Of a stretch of DNA of 64,000 nt, positions 1-10,289 are shown in pieces (position 1 is the first letter of the stretch; each line of letters opens with the position of its first letter). Origin of the DNA: Hesseltinella vesiculosa (Eukaryota > Mucoromycota > Mucoromycetes > Mucorales > Cunninghamellaceae); assembly GCA_002104935.1 (NCBI GenBank), contig MCGT01000004.1, positions 310,001-374,000 on the forward strand. The letters run 5' to 3'. Made by a program: the position numbers and the translations under genes. Under the pieces are notes generated by a model, which saw only the letters and a program-made list of their open reading frames with translations, ran no database searches and was not told where the DNA came from.

Positions 1-23
1 AAAAAACTGTGGGAGGCAGAAGA

Positions 24-3000
24 TCAAAAAATGGGGTCCTTGGTGAGTTGACCATAGGCACGTAGTGCGATGCATGTTGCGGACAGAGTATCCCGGCCAA
101 ACGAGTTCTTGCATTCTTTGTAGCAAGCACAATTTGGATTCGCACAGCAGCTTGTTCCAAGGTTCAGCTTCCTTTTGCCCATCGTCAGCTTCCTTGGGTG
201 AATGATTCGTTCGCGGCAATATGGGCAAACCATGCTGGTCCGTGCTTCGTTGGTGATTAGAGCGATGGAATGCTGCCGGGTGAATTGTCGATGCCACTTT
301 CCACTTAATCGCAAATGCCCCTTATACGAGTACCAGTTCCTGTCCCTGCATGGCCGATAGCTTGTATCAGAGTTTTTTGAGGGTGTTGACGTTTCTTCTC
401 GACCACGATCTTGGTTTTGACAAGCTTGGTTCGCCAAGCAATAAGGCGGCGCCTTCGTTCAAACTTGGGCTGGTGGTAAAAGGCACGGATGGCTGGGGTC
501 TGTTCTCGGATCCGGTCATATCGATCTTGGAATGTTTCTAGGTTAAAAGCAGTTGAGAGGATGTTCTCGGCAACGATAGTCTCAGCCTGTTGTGCAGCTT
601 GGCCACTGGGGGACTACAAAAAAAAACAACAGTTGAGCTTGGTCACACGCCAGCGAGGTGAAAGAGGTTGTATACCTTGGCTTTGTCATGTTTCATTTTC
701 TTGTTGAACTGGTGTTGACCAGTCTTCCATGATATGTCTCGAGCAGTGATCAAAGTGGGCTTGCCAAGTCTCACCATCTGGCCAGCCTTGATTGCTTCCA
801 GATCAGAAACCGAATGGGTCACGGTGGTGGCGAGAGTAACAACACCATAGTCAGTTCCAGAAATCAGGAGGTCATTGGTATCGATTTTCAAGATGGTGTG
901 CCGAGGATCTTCCTCCACACGTGTGGTTTTCTTGAGTTCAGTGGGAGGGAGGGGCGATTCCTTGTCCTTGGATTTCTTCTTTCCTTTCTTTGCTTGTTCT
1001 TCCTCAGCCTTTGGAAAAAAAACAATCGGGTCACGTTCGTCCTGCTCCTAACCAACTCCCCACCAAAACGCATACCTTTTGAAGAGTATAGCGGGTGGAC
1101 CGCAAGTTTGCCAGACCGTCCTGTACACTGTGCACATCTCGTGTTGCTTGCTGGAGGCTGTTCTTCAATGTACGTTCGACCTTCACATCGTCGAATTTTT
1201 GTGCAGCAGGGTCTAGTGAATAAAAAATAAAAAAAATGAGAGGTACAGATGAGACTACATATCTTTTCACTCTTTGGAATTACCATTGTTCTTCATCGAT
1301 TGCCGATGCTTCATCAAGGCATTGCTGCAGTCCCGCTTGGTTCTGGAGAGTCGATCTCGTTCTTTTTCCTTCTCAGCAATATTGGTCATCAGAGTGTCAA
1401 GTGAGTGTGGAGTGGATGGAGGCACGGGGTTGGACTGTTCTTGCTTCAATCGCTGTGCGTAGAGGGAGATTTGCCTTGGCTTCACTGTTTGACCTTGCAT
1501 GGACGCATCGTTTGCAGGGCTAATGTCCATCCTGTGCATAAATTCAATACCATTTTTTTGGCAGATGGAGTTGATGGCAGACATGTCGAAAAGGCAGCCA
1601 AATACTTGATCTTTTCGCCGGCGCGCTTCGTTGGCAGACGTAATACCTTGACTGCGCTTCATATCCAAGGGCTTGCCAAATAATTCGTAGATAACGGCGG
1701 CATCAATGGATAGAGCGTAGAGCGAACCGGTGGACACAGCTGGGGCATAGCGCATGCAGAATTGGTGGTATCCACAGAGCCGAAGCAAGGCGTTGCCAAA
1801 AAACAGTAGGTTCACTCGGCAGTACTTGGGCTGGTCTACAGAGATAATGAACGGCTTGATGTTGCTGTAAATGAGCTTCAGGGCTTGTGATTCCTTGTCA
1901 GAAAGGTCTAGTTTCTTGGTGTAGGACTTCATCACGTCCTCTGTCAAGCTAGACACGTTTTCATTGTAGATCATGCGTGTCAGGATACCTTGCAATGTGC
2001 CAAGCCGTCGTGCTGAGATATCATCATTGCTCTTGTCTGTAACAATTTCATCCAACTCATATCCGGTCGAATTCAGGTCGTCATGCACAGCCATTTCATC
2101 AAGCTCTTCTTTCACATCATCACCCTAAAAGAAAAAAATGAGACATCATACACTTTGGTGGGAAAGCAGCCATACCTCGTTGTCCGGGACATCATTGTGA
2201 GATGCTTCTTCTGCCGCAAAGCCAGAGCTTGTCTTGGAACTGGAGCTGGTATCCTACAAGGAGAAGCAGAGACAGAGAAGATTCAGTAAACATATTAGGA
2301 AACATTGTGGAAAGATACCTTTTCTGCTTGTTCATCACAGTCTTCTCTCTTTAAGCGTTCACGATCTTCTTTCAGCGAACCCTACAAAAAAAAAAAAACC
2401 GTGTGTTAAAGCTGAACGTGTACTAGCCTGCCAATGAACTTACAAGGACTTTCGTTAGGTGTCCAATCCGAGCCTCGTAGCCTTGACGTTGGTGGTCGCT
2501 GAGCTTGATCTTTTCAGTCTTCTTCTGAAGCTCCCATTGTTGACGTCGCAGAGCGTTTCGGACGCCATTCCATTTGCTTTTCAGTTGCTTCTGTTTGGAT
2601 TGATAGACAGCCTTTTTTTTTTCCAAAGAAAAACAAGTGAGCATTTCAAAATCTGGGAAATACAAATAGTGTAGCGTCGCACTACCTCTATTTTCTTAGC
2701 CTTTTCATTAGCTGCCTTAGCCTTGGCTGCATGGTATCGTTGTTCGCGGAGGGGAGCAAGGTGGAGACGGAGGAGGAGCCGCAGGACGTAGCGAACCATT
2801 TTTTTGAAGGATGGGCCATTGAACAGATTCTTCAAGTCGGTTTCAAGCTTGTTATTGTATATGGCTTGAAGGCTGGTGGTCACCAGTGGGCTTATTGTGC
2901 CTGGCGTCCAGTCATCATCTAGGGAGGTCCAAACAAGATTGTTCGCGTTGGATTGCTGACAACGACCGTAGTGACAGGACTTGAGGTGCTGGATGTGGCG

Positions 3001-3817
3001 CAGATCAAAAAGCTTGCTTGCGAGAGGTTTATCAGGAGGAGGAAGCCCTGGGAGATAGCCATCGTTCAGTATGGTATTTTCACGCCAAGCAAAAGATGGT
3101 ACAAGATCTATGGCTTTGGTGGGAAGCGGGACCGCTGAGGAGAAGTAAAAAAATCACCTGAACACGATACCCTTCTGCTTTTTTTTTTCATGACTTACAG
3201 CTGTACCAGTCTGCTTCCGGTGTCGTAACGAATTTTATGATGGATGCTTGTACCAATGCAGCCATGTCCTGGGAATATTGAGTGACTGCTTGCATAGTGT
3301 TCTTGATGGTAGCAAAGATGGTTGATTGCAAGTCATTGTCGTTTCTGATGAGTGGCATCAAGATCGAAGTAAGGGACTTATGGCAACTACGAATTTCCTC
3401 TTTCCTCAGAGACGAGGGCTTTGAGGATGAAGAGGCTACGCCGACAGTGGAGGAGGAGGGCTTCTCGGAAGTAGAGGACACTTCGGCGGGGACTTGACTG
3501 GCCAAATTATTAAAGGAGGTGCGAATGAACTCATGCCAAACGTCAATGTTTTTCAGGCTTCGGAATTTGCTGCCGAAGTTGCCTGCATTCCAATTGCATT
3601 GCTGTTCAATGGAAGCAACGATGCCACGTGGAACCTTGGTCTTGGACATCAGCTCAGTCTTGAGCTTCTCAGGCTTTGTGTCCAACAGCCGCCGCTTGAC
3701 GTACAGTTCGAATTCAGCAACCAAAGCATTCTTTGCAGCATTCTCGTTATCAAGTATCAATAAAGGCTTCTTGTTAGACTTCGTGCCATCGTTTTGTGCC
3801 GCACGCTTTCTACCCAT
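24..3817 (-). pseudogene. Fanzor-like (eukaryotic TnpB-like) RuvC nuclease gene, multi-exon, with one frame break
   Basis: Large spliced gene. I placed nine exons: 3817-3199, 3134-2686, 2611-2444, 2381-2319, 2253-2176, 2124 to about 1282, about 1214-1072, about 1015-674 and 612 onward. All joins stay in frame. The N-terminus is Lys-rich (MGRKRAAQ). The middle has the RuvC-I-like stretch SGTDYGVVTLA near 860. The last part has NEARTSMVCPYC (RuvC-II Glu before the first zinc CxxC), a second Cys pair, and GRDTLSATCIALRAYGQ (RuvC-III Asp), ending at 24. This order matches the OrfB/TnpB zinc-ribbon layout. Near 318-325 the frame breaks: upstream reads ...GTRIRG then stops at 305, downstream GHLRLSGKW continues in another frame, which one missing A would explain. 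It is either a young pseudogene or a sequencing error. The 3' end is 23 bases from the window edge, so any guide-RNA end of the element is not visible. Fanzor identity is family inference; the nuclease has not been tested. Confidence 0.66.
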
Positions 3818-3882
3818 GATGAACGACAATAAAAAAAAGTTGAGAGTGGGAAAGATAAAAAAAAACGCGACCTGTCTATTTT

Positions 3883-4213
3883 TTATTTGAACGTCCGAGT
3901 CAGATCCAACAAAGGATTGTAACCGCAGGTGACCTGGACCCAATCGCCGCTGAGGCAGATGCCGTCATATCCACCGGCATTGCGTCTTCAAAGGATCATA
4001 CTCATGTAGAGATGACAGTGGCACATTGGGAGGAAGAGGTGATAGCAATGGTAGGAGATGTTGCAGGGCTTGCTCATTCAAAAGCTTACTTGAGGTTGGG
4101 TTTCTCGTAGCTCTTGCTGAATTTGATGGAGCACTGGGTCCAATAGCTTGCAGTCGTAGATCACCAATTTCAATGCTCTGGGCCTTGGCTTTCAAACCAG
4201 CATTGCTGGCCAT
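3883..4213 (-). CDS. small hypothetical protein, two exons
   Basis: Starts MASNAGLKAKAQ at 4213 and reads openly to ...PLSSLH, where a GTATGA donor opens a roughly 50-nt intron ending CCTCAG. The second exon reads GDWVQVTCGYNPLLDL and stops at 3883, giving about 93 residues. The first exon is Ala/Ser/Leu-rich with a helical middle (NEQALQHLLPLLSPL). I do not recognise the family. Its stop lies only 66 bases upstream of the Fanzor-like start on the same strand. Either the mobile gene landed just behind it, or this is an upstream exon set of the same transcription unit. The clean splice junction and good codon flow favour a real gene, but this is uncertain. Confidence 0.4.
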
Positions 4214-4751
4214 GTTGGGAGTTCAGGACGAAATTTGGGGTCCTATGCTCTCATATTATAGACATATGCATATGGTTTTGTATGACTTAGCTTCAGTTCC
4301 TGCGTGAAAAAAATACGTAAAACGAGACGAGTCCTTTCTTTCTTGTTTTCCCAACTTGACACCAAACATACAGGCATGAGCCGAAGCAGTTTGCCGACAT
4401 GATGTGATAAATGAATCGGGTACACTACAAGATTTTCCCAGTCATTTGCGTAATAGATAGGCAGTCGACGACAGTGCATTGGAAAACACAAGGGCGGTGG
4501 CTAAGGGGTGACGTGACGCAGAATCGTAATTCTTATAACAAGGCTTTCGTGTTGGCACATCTTTCCCTTATGAGCAATCGGATAAAGGTGAAAAAAAAAA
4601 AGCTTCGTCAAACAAGGCAGGTGGGATGTTATAGCTAGGACGAAATGACCGTAGGCTGTCACAAAAAAAGGAATGAAGAGGCAGTATCTCTGTTGTGAGA
4701 TGCCAGGCAATGGCAGAGATCGTAGCGGTTGCCGGAGTGGAGTCGAGGTTA

Positions 4752-4946
4752 TCATTGGCAGGACACTCGAATGAGGTTTTTATGGCCGTGCTTGAGAGCG
4801 TACTGCCACGTGGTGACGCCAAGTTTTAGCTTTGTCAGTTCTCGTTTGGGACGTGCTCCGTGGCCAGCAAGTTTGCCACTAGCCTCCATATTCCAGAAAA
4901 CATGAGCCATTTCGTCTTTATGTTTGTGTAGCTCGTACCTCTGTCT
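4752..4946 (-). pseudogene. possible ankyrin-repeat-like gene fragment
   Basis: A minus-strand open stretch of about 64 codons ends at 4752. Its last part, GVTTWQYALKHGHKNLIRV, resembles an ankyrin repeat helix pair (G-T-xx-xA-xx-GH-xx-L). Upstream it begins right after a stop codon and has no start within a plausible exon. I see no neighbouring exon that extends it. It may be a relic or a coincidental reading. The rest of 4214-5175 shows no convincing gene. Confidence 0.22.
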
Positions 4947-5175
4947 TCATCCTGCTGCGGATTTTTCCTTTCTCTTCTTTCCTTGAATTGTCTAACTTCG
5001 TGCACTCCAATTGCCATATCAAGTTGCCTAATAAGAGCTGAAAAAAATGAAAGAGAAACCACCTGCCATATCCGCTGGCCTAATCCTGCCCACTAACCTT
5101 ACCCGGATATTTATAACTCCGGGCGGCAACCCAATGTCAGACATGCGACATCAATAATGAAATCACTGTAAAAGC

Positions 5176-5728
5176 GGACAAAAGATGATGATGGTGAAAA
5201 AACCATGTCCATTGAGCAATGTCGCCCAGCCAAGTTCGAAGGATCATGGTTTACAATGCCCGCTCCCCCGGCTTAAAAAAAGAGGAAAGCAACGAAAAAG
5301 CAAAAAATCCGAAAAACCAGGCCAAATGGAACTCCGCATGCAAGGCTTCCAGCAGCCCACAACCAATCAAAATAAATGTCACTAGCAAATGAAAAAGGAC
5401 ACCACTAGCCCAATCAAACGTAAATGTTGCCATTGTCTCTGCTTCCTTCAAAAAAAAAACATCTTCCTGGATAGCGACATTTCCGTTTGATTGGGCTAGT
5501 GGTGTCCTTTTTCATTTGCTAGTGACATTTATTTTGATTGGTTGTGGGCTGCTGGAAGCCTTGCATGCGGAGTTCCATTTGGCCTGGTTTTTCGGATTTT
5601 TTGCTTTTTCGTTGCTTTCCTCTTTTTTTAAGCCGGGGGAGCGGGCATTGTAAACCATGATCCTTCGAACTTGGCTGGGCGACGTTGCTCAATGGACATG
5701 ATTTTTTCACCATCATCATCTTTTGTCC
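5176..5728. repeat. fold-back element: 250-bp near-perfect inverted repeat with short spacer
   Basis: The sequence from 5176 (ggacaaaagatgatg) inward is repeated as its reverse complement ending at 5728. Mirror positions sum to 10904. The arms are about 255 bases with only a few mismatches (for example ccatgtcc versus tcatgtcc), and similarity fades around 5435 and 5470, leaving a spacer of about 35-40 bases that contains an A9 run. Because of the palindrome the same 66-residue reading appears on both strands; it is not a gene. Homology stops sharply at both outer ends. I see no clear target-site duplication. It could be a MITE or fold-back transposon, and any transcript through it would form a long hairpin. 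Confidence 0.9.
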
Positions 5729-5989
5729 AATTCGCCCGCTCAAAACCGAATGATGACGCTTTTTCTATTTTCCAAAATCCCTGAGCATACCCTGACCGTT
5801 TTTATCAAAAACATAGGCAGCCAAAAAAACGAGCCAAATATCATTTCTCCACCAATCCTCACCAAATTTTCCAACGAACCTCTTTATGTACCAAGCTAAC
5901 CATGGTTAAGCTCCTATACCTCTGACGTCACGTCCTGCCGACCTACGCCTACTTAAAGACCACAGGCGAAGGATTAAGTTTGCACGGTG

Positions 5990-6163
5990 CTGGTATTGAA
6001 TGCTGAGAAAGATGCCAAAAATGCACTGTATGTGGAAATGGGACAATATGTTAAACGCCGATTGTTTGGAACCAACTTGTGTTCATGGAGAGAAAAGATG
6101 TTGAGAATGGGACTGTCACTGCCATTGGGCCAAGCTGAAAGGGGACCCTGGGTCAATATATGA
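5990..6163 (+). pseudogene. remnant of a Fanzor-like N-terminus
   Basis: In the plus frame this reads LVLNAEKDAKNALYVEMGQ followed by YVKRRLFGT. It is clearly related to the N-terminal segment LILDNENAAKNALVAEFEL / YVKRRLLDT of the Fanzor-like gene at 24-3817. After this block the similarity is lost, no start codon precedes it, and it stops at 6161-6163. I find no RuvC or zinc-ribbon part downstream. It is therefore a decayed, truncated second copy in opposite orientation, located just beyond the fold-back element. Confidence 0.5.
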
Positions 6164-6684
6164 CTAAATTCAGAAGGTGCAAAGCAATGAAACGTGGAAA
6201 GATTACCCCGCAACGTGTATTTCTGATTTGGTCACCTCTTCTTCTGTAAATATCACCTCACCGCTCACCCTCATATAAACCTCTGCCTCGAGTGATGACG
6301 GAATTATACAGTACGCTATTAAAAATCATCCATGACACCTATCTCGGCTCCATACACCAACCTAGACAAAGGCATGTATGTGTCAGTCATGGCCAAGGCG
6401 AAGTACACAATGCTGTCAGTCTATCGCGCAATCAATAAGGTGCTCCATAGTTTAGCTTTGCGCTCCTACCCCACGTCAACCATGCCATGTGGCAGACTTG
6501 ACATGCAGCTGAATAAGCTTGTTGATTTATAATGTTAAAAATGCTAATGTTTTATTGTCCATGCACAGATACTTGGGGAAGGGGAGATCTTAAAATGGGT
6601 GGCTGCCATCGCAAAAGATACGTCATTAACCATGCCAAAAAGGCTTGTAGAATGAGGGTTAGATAGGTGATGGCGCTGATATGG
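6164..6684. other. intergenic, no supported gene
   Basis: The region contains a 66-codon plus-strand open frame (6332-6532, MTPISAPYTNL...) with no recognisable motif. Its position next to transposon debris suggests relic sequence. It ends at the 3' end of the cardiolipin synthase gene, where it includes that gene's downstream region. I see nothing else in it. Confidence 0.4.
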
Positions 6685-7835
6685 CTACTTTGACTTGTTC
6701 AATATCCGTACAGCATCCTTGGAGAAAACATAACTTGCGCCTGACCATACGGTTGTTGTGCCAACAAGCCAGCTAAAGTAGGGAGAAAATGAAAATGAAC
6801 AACGGCATCTAAATAAAAAAAAAAAATAGCGGAGCCTACTGCAGTCCTGTCATGATTTCCGGGGTGGGGACGGCCATGCTCATGGATGTCAACGAGCAGC
6901 CCATCAGGAGCAGTTGAAGGGCAGTGTTGATTTTACTGATGGTCGTGGGTCGGACCTCTGCTGAGGGTATAGAGAAATCCCAGTATCTCATAAAGGTTTT
7001 CTAATAGAATAAGAGCACAGGAAAGGGTTAGCACTGCTGACTCTTAACTAACAAGATATAAGGTTGGCTTACAGGTTCAGGGAGGGAAATGTACCGGTAA
7101 TAAAATGCTGCCAGGACCAAGCCAATGTCGCGGCCAAGGATGACTGAAGCCAATGGCACTGCATCGAGAAATCGGGTGTGTGAGTCATTCCGGTTGAAGC
7201 GTCGACTTTGAACTCCAAGCAAAATGGGGGAGACTTACATGGTATGACACCATCCATGGCCAAAGTGATTGTCATAACAGTCATCAATGTCTTGTCAGCA
7301 GCAGGGTCGATAATGCTTCCTACGACGGTCTTCAAGTTGTATTTTCTAGCAATGTAGCCATCAAGCTATGTCATATCAAGGGAAGGGCTGTATGAGACTC
7401 CAGATCGTTCTATGGAAGCATTCCACGATTTCCACCCTACCATATCAGTGATACCAGCCAATGCAAAGACACCCAGAGCGGCATCGTAGTGGTGTTCGAT
7501 GATCAGATAACCAATAAAGGGTGCTGACAGCAGGCGGGCAAAAGTCAAAAAGTTGGGGATCGTATAAATGTTTTCATGAGTGGGAATGGCTTCCTTGATC
7601 TAGTTAAATAAACGTCATTAAGTGACAGAATAATCAACTCGTATACTCCAAGTGTAGACCAGGATAAATTTACCTTGGCGATAACTTCTTTAGCGTTGCC
7701 TGTTGTTTGTTTCTGATTCGGATTGTTATTTAATGAGACGTACGAAGCGAGAGGCTGGATATGAGGACGTGGATGGCATCGAGGTAGCAGAAATGGACGA
7801 AGGTAGCTTGATCTTGTAAACAAAACAGGAGACAT
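6685..7835 (-). CDS. CRD1: cardiolipin synthase (CDP-alcohol phosphatidyltransferase), mitochondrial
   Basis: Six exons (7835-7674, 7599-7441, 7365-7239, 7158-7073, 7000-6840, 6772-6685) give 260 residues in an unbroken frame. The enzyme joins CDP-diacylglycerol and phosphatidylglycerol to make cardiolipin in the inner mitochondrial membrane. The CDP-alcohol transferase signature D-x2-DG-x2-AR-x8-G-x3-D-x3-D is complete: TDMLDGYIARKYN, then GSIIDPAADK. It is split after DM by intron 2. The N-terminus (MSPVLFTRSSYLRPFLLPR) is Arg/Ser-rich with no acids, as expected of a mitochondrial presequence. Hydrophobic segments follow (LLSAPFIGYLII, LASVILGRDIGLVLAAFYY, LLLMGCSLTSM). The length fits fungal Crd1 proteins. 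Phosphatidylglycerophosphate synthase (eukaryotic type) belongs to another superfamily and is less likely. Confidence 0.88.
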
Positions 7836-8298
7836 GGTATGAAATAAATCGACCGTCAACTCGTCATGGAAGTAAAATGAAAATAAAATGGGAGGTACCT
7901 TTTTACCCAAAGATCTTGATGTACTTGTTTAGCCTTCAGTTGAAGTGAGATAGATCTTGAATAACTGAAAAATCGGATCTGTCTTTGAGGTAATGGCAAG
8001 ACACGTAAACGTAGAGAATACAAGAGCATTTTGCAAAAAAAAAAAAAAAATATTGGAAAGAACAAGGCGGGGGGAGCTTCCAAAAGTTGGGTTTTTTTTT
8101 TTTGAGAAAAAAGAACACCGCCCGAGCGCCTTCCGTTTGATCCTTCCAGTTGAAAAACGTGAAGTCTCTTTTACTGTGATTATGGATTTCAAGAGCAATA
8201 AAGAAAAACTAGCTTACAATGACAAAATAGTGTGTACATAATAGGGGGATAATATAAAGTAAAAAACGATAAGAAGTAACGAAAGGAGAGATCACGGC
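7836..8298. other. intergenic with A/T homopolymers
   Basis: This lies between the start of cardiolipin synthase and the stop of the KEEAP-repeat gene, so it should hold the CRD1 promoter and the neighbour's 3' end. Two homopolymer runs (A15 at about 8035 and T11 at about 8090) are present. Short open frames here are of low complexity and I do not support any as genes. Confidence 0.4.
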
Positions 8299-9611
8299 CT
8301 ATTTCCAGAATTGCCATGCCTTTTTTTGCTTGGGTTTCTTTTCAGCTTCCTTTTCCTTGACAGCGTCCTTTTTGGCGTCGTCCTTTTTGGGAGTTTCAGC
8401 CTTGACAGCATCCTTCTTGGGAGATTGAACCTTGGAAGCTTCCACCTTTTTGGGGGTTTCTTTCTTGGGCAAATCCTTCTTTGGTACGACAGGCGCCTTC
8501 TTTTCTACAGCAGAAGCCTCTTTGTTGGCCTAGAAAAAAAATAAGATTAGGCTCCTTTCTCGTTGGTTCCAGACCTTGGTCTTGCTTGACTGTCTTACCT
8601 TGTCCTTTTTGAACAGTCCAAACACAGACTTGCGCTTGGTAACAGGCTTTTCAGTAGCAGTGGACTTGGCGACAGCAGCTCCATTCAATGCCTTGGTGGG
8701 GGCCACTTCTTTCACAGGTTCTTCCTTGGGGGCTTCTTCCTTAGGGGCTTCTTCCTTGGGGGCTTCTTCCTTGGGGGCTTCTTCCTTGGGGGCTTCTTCC
8801 TTGACGGGTTCTTCCTTGACGGGTTCTTCCTTAGGAGCTTCTTCCTTGGGGGCTTCTTCCTTGGGGCTTCTTCCTTGGGGGCTTCTTCCTTGACGGGTTC
8901 TTCCTTAGGAGCTTCTTCCTTGACGGGTTCTTCCTTGGGGGCTTCTTCCTTGGGGGCTACTTCCTTGACGGGTTCTTCCTTAGGAGCTTCTTCCTTGACG
9001 GGTTCTTCCTTAGGAGCTTCTTCCTTGACGGGCTCTTCTTTAGGAGCTTCTTCCTTGGGGGCTTCTTCCTTGACGGGTTCTTCCTTAGGAGCTTCTTCCT
9101 TGACGGGTTCTTCCTTGGGGGCTTCTTCCTTGGGAGCTTCTTCCTTGACGGGTTCTTCCTTAGGAGCTTCTTCCTTGACGGGTTCTTCTTTAGGAGCTTC
9201 TTCCTTGACGGGTTCTTCCTTGACAGGCTCTTCCTTGACAGGCTCTTCCTTGACAGGTTCTTCCTTAGGGGCTTCTTCCTTAGGAGCTTCTTCCTTGGGA
9301 GCTTCTTCCTTGGGAGCTTCTTCCTTCACGGCTTCTTCCTTCACGGCTTCTTCCTTCACGGCTTCTTCCTTCACGGCTTCTTCCTTCGCGGGTTCCTCGG
9401 CTGGGACAGGTTCGGTTGCGGCATGCTTGACCTCGATTTGCTCGACTTGGTCGTTCAATGAAGCAGTCGACGTGTTGGATGGAGAGGGGGAAGTGCTGCT
9501 GCTGGGCGATTCATTCGCGTTTGTGGGCGTTGTGGCAGCGGCGGTGGCGGCAGCAGGCTTGGTAGCCTTGTTCTTGTTATTGTTTCGCTTTTGACCTTTC
9601 TTCTTGGACAT
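8299..9611 (-). CDS. Lys/Glu-rich KEEAP/KEEPV-repeat protein; frame broken in the repeat array
   Basis: Starts MSKKKGQKRNNN at 9611. A Ser/Thr/Ala-rich segment follows, then about forty tandem pentapeptides of the KEEAP, KEEPV and KEEAV type, encoded by 15-bp units. Near 8863 one G is missing (ttggggcttc instead of ttgggggcttc), so the frame slips into RKKPP repeats and stops at 8712. The original frame resumes on the other side with KEVAPTKALNGAAVAK and KSVFGLFKKDK, then an intron (8598-8530), then a Lys-rich exon ending KKAWQFWK at 8299. The conserved-looking tail shows the full frame was once translated. The break is either an assembly error in a repeat or a real polymorphism. It is predicted to be a highly charged, disordered or helical protein. 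I do not recognise a family. Confidence 0.6.
8701..9395 (-). repeat. 15-bp minisatellite encoding KEEAP/KEEPV pentapeptides
   Basis: About forty-five adjacent 15-bp units alternate between types (gcttcttccttaggg, ggttcttccttgacg and gcttcttccttcacg on the plus strand). Blocks of the order AP-PV-AP recur, which suggests higher-order unequal exchange. It lies entirely within the repeat-protein coding region. Confidence 0.9.
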
Positions 9612-10289
9612 GATTATAATAAAGATAAATTTGCAATAACAGAGAAAAGGAAGACAAAAAAAAAGGAAACACAAGCAAAAAAAATTTTAAAGCGAGTTGG
9701 CTATGGCCATGATGGACATGCCCTAGTTTGGAAGTTGGTCAAGCCTCATTGCCAATGAAACGTGAGTTCATTTTCAATCAACTTTTCACTATTTTGTGTG
9801 ACATCACATCATGATTTCGTCTTGCCGTTCACTGCAAGGGTTGTGCACTACACCTTTGCACGCTATTTGATCTTGAAAGAGGAATGGGTATTAAATGCAA
9901 TTACTACAACGCGCGATTTTTGGCTTTTTGTCCCTTTTTTTTTTTTTTTTTTTGATCTTTGCGCTTGACCGACCTCGGGTGATCGGCAGTTGAAACCTTT
10001 TATTTATTTTTATTTTTTCTACTCTGCAGGGGAAAGCCTGGGTGACCAGCAGTCGATCAGGAAACTTAATGGATTTTGGTCAAAACAGGAAAGAAACAAC
10101 GTCCCAAACGAATGAAAGACAAAACCAAGTCAGCGCTGATATTTTATTTCTTAATTGACAGCTGCCATGTTCTCGCCAGCCCTTATTTTTCCTTTTCGTC
10201 CTTGTTTTGCACGTGATGTATATCAAAAGAAAGTGGAGGAGGATTTTTTATTACACCAAAAGGCTCAGTGCGACAAATATTAATACAGT
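9612..10289. other. intergenic, promoter side of the repeat gene
   Basis: It contains a T17 run at about 9937-9953 and AT-rich DNA. No reading frame here shows recognisable protein features. It lies between the start of the KEEAP gene and the stop of the GPI-anchored protein gene. Confidence 0.35.

Noticed and set aside
4243..4491. 82-codon minus-strand frame
   Set aside because: No domain, no splice extension, and composition like spacer DNA.
5185..5385. 66-residue open frame present on both strands (also 5519-5743)
   Set aside because: It exists only because the arms of the palindrome are identical; no domain, no introns, low-complexity lysine runs.
8875..9594. 239-residue plus-strand frame of GASSLTGSS repeats
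   Set aside because: It is the antisense shadow of the KEEAP minisatellite, whose minus strand has proper ends and an intron.
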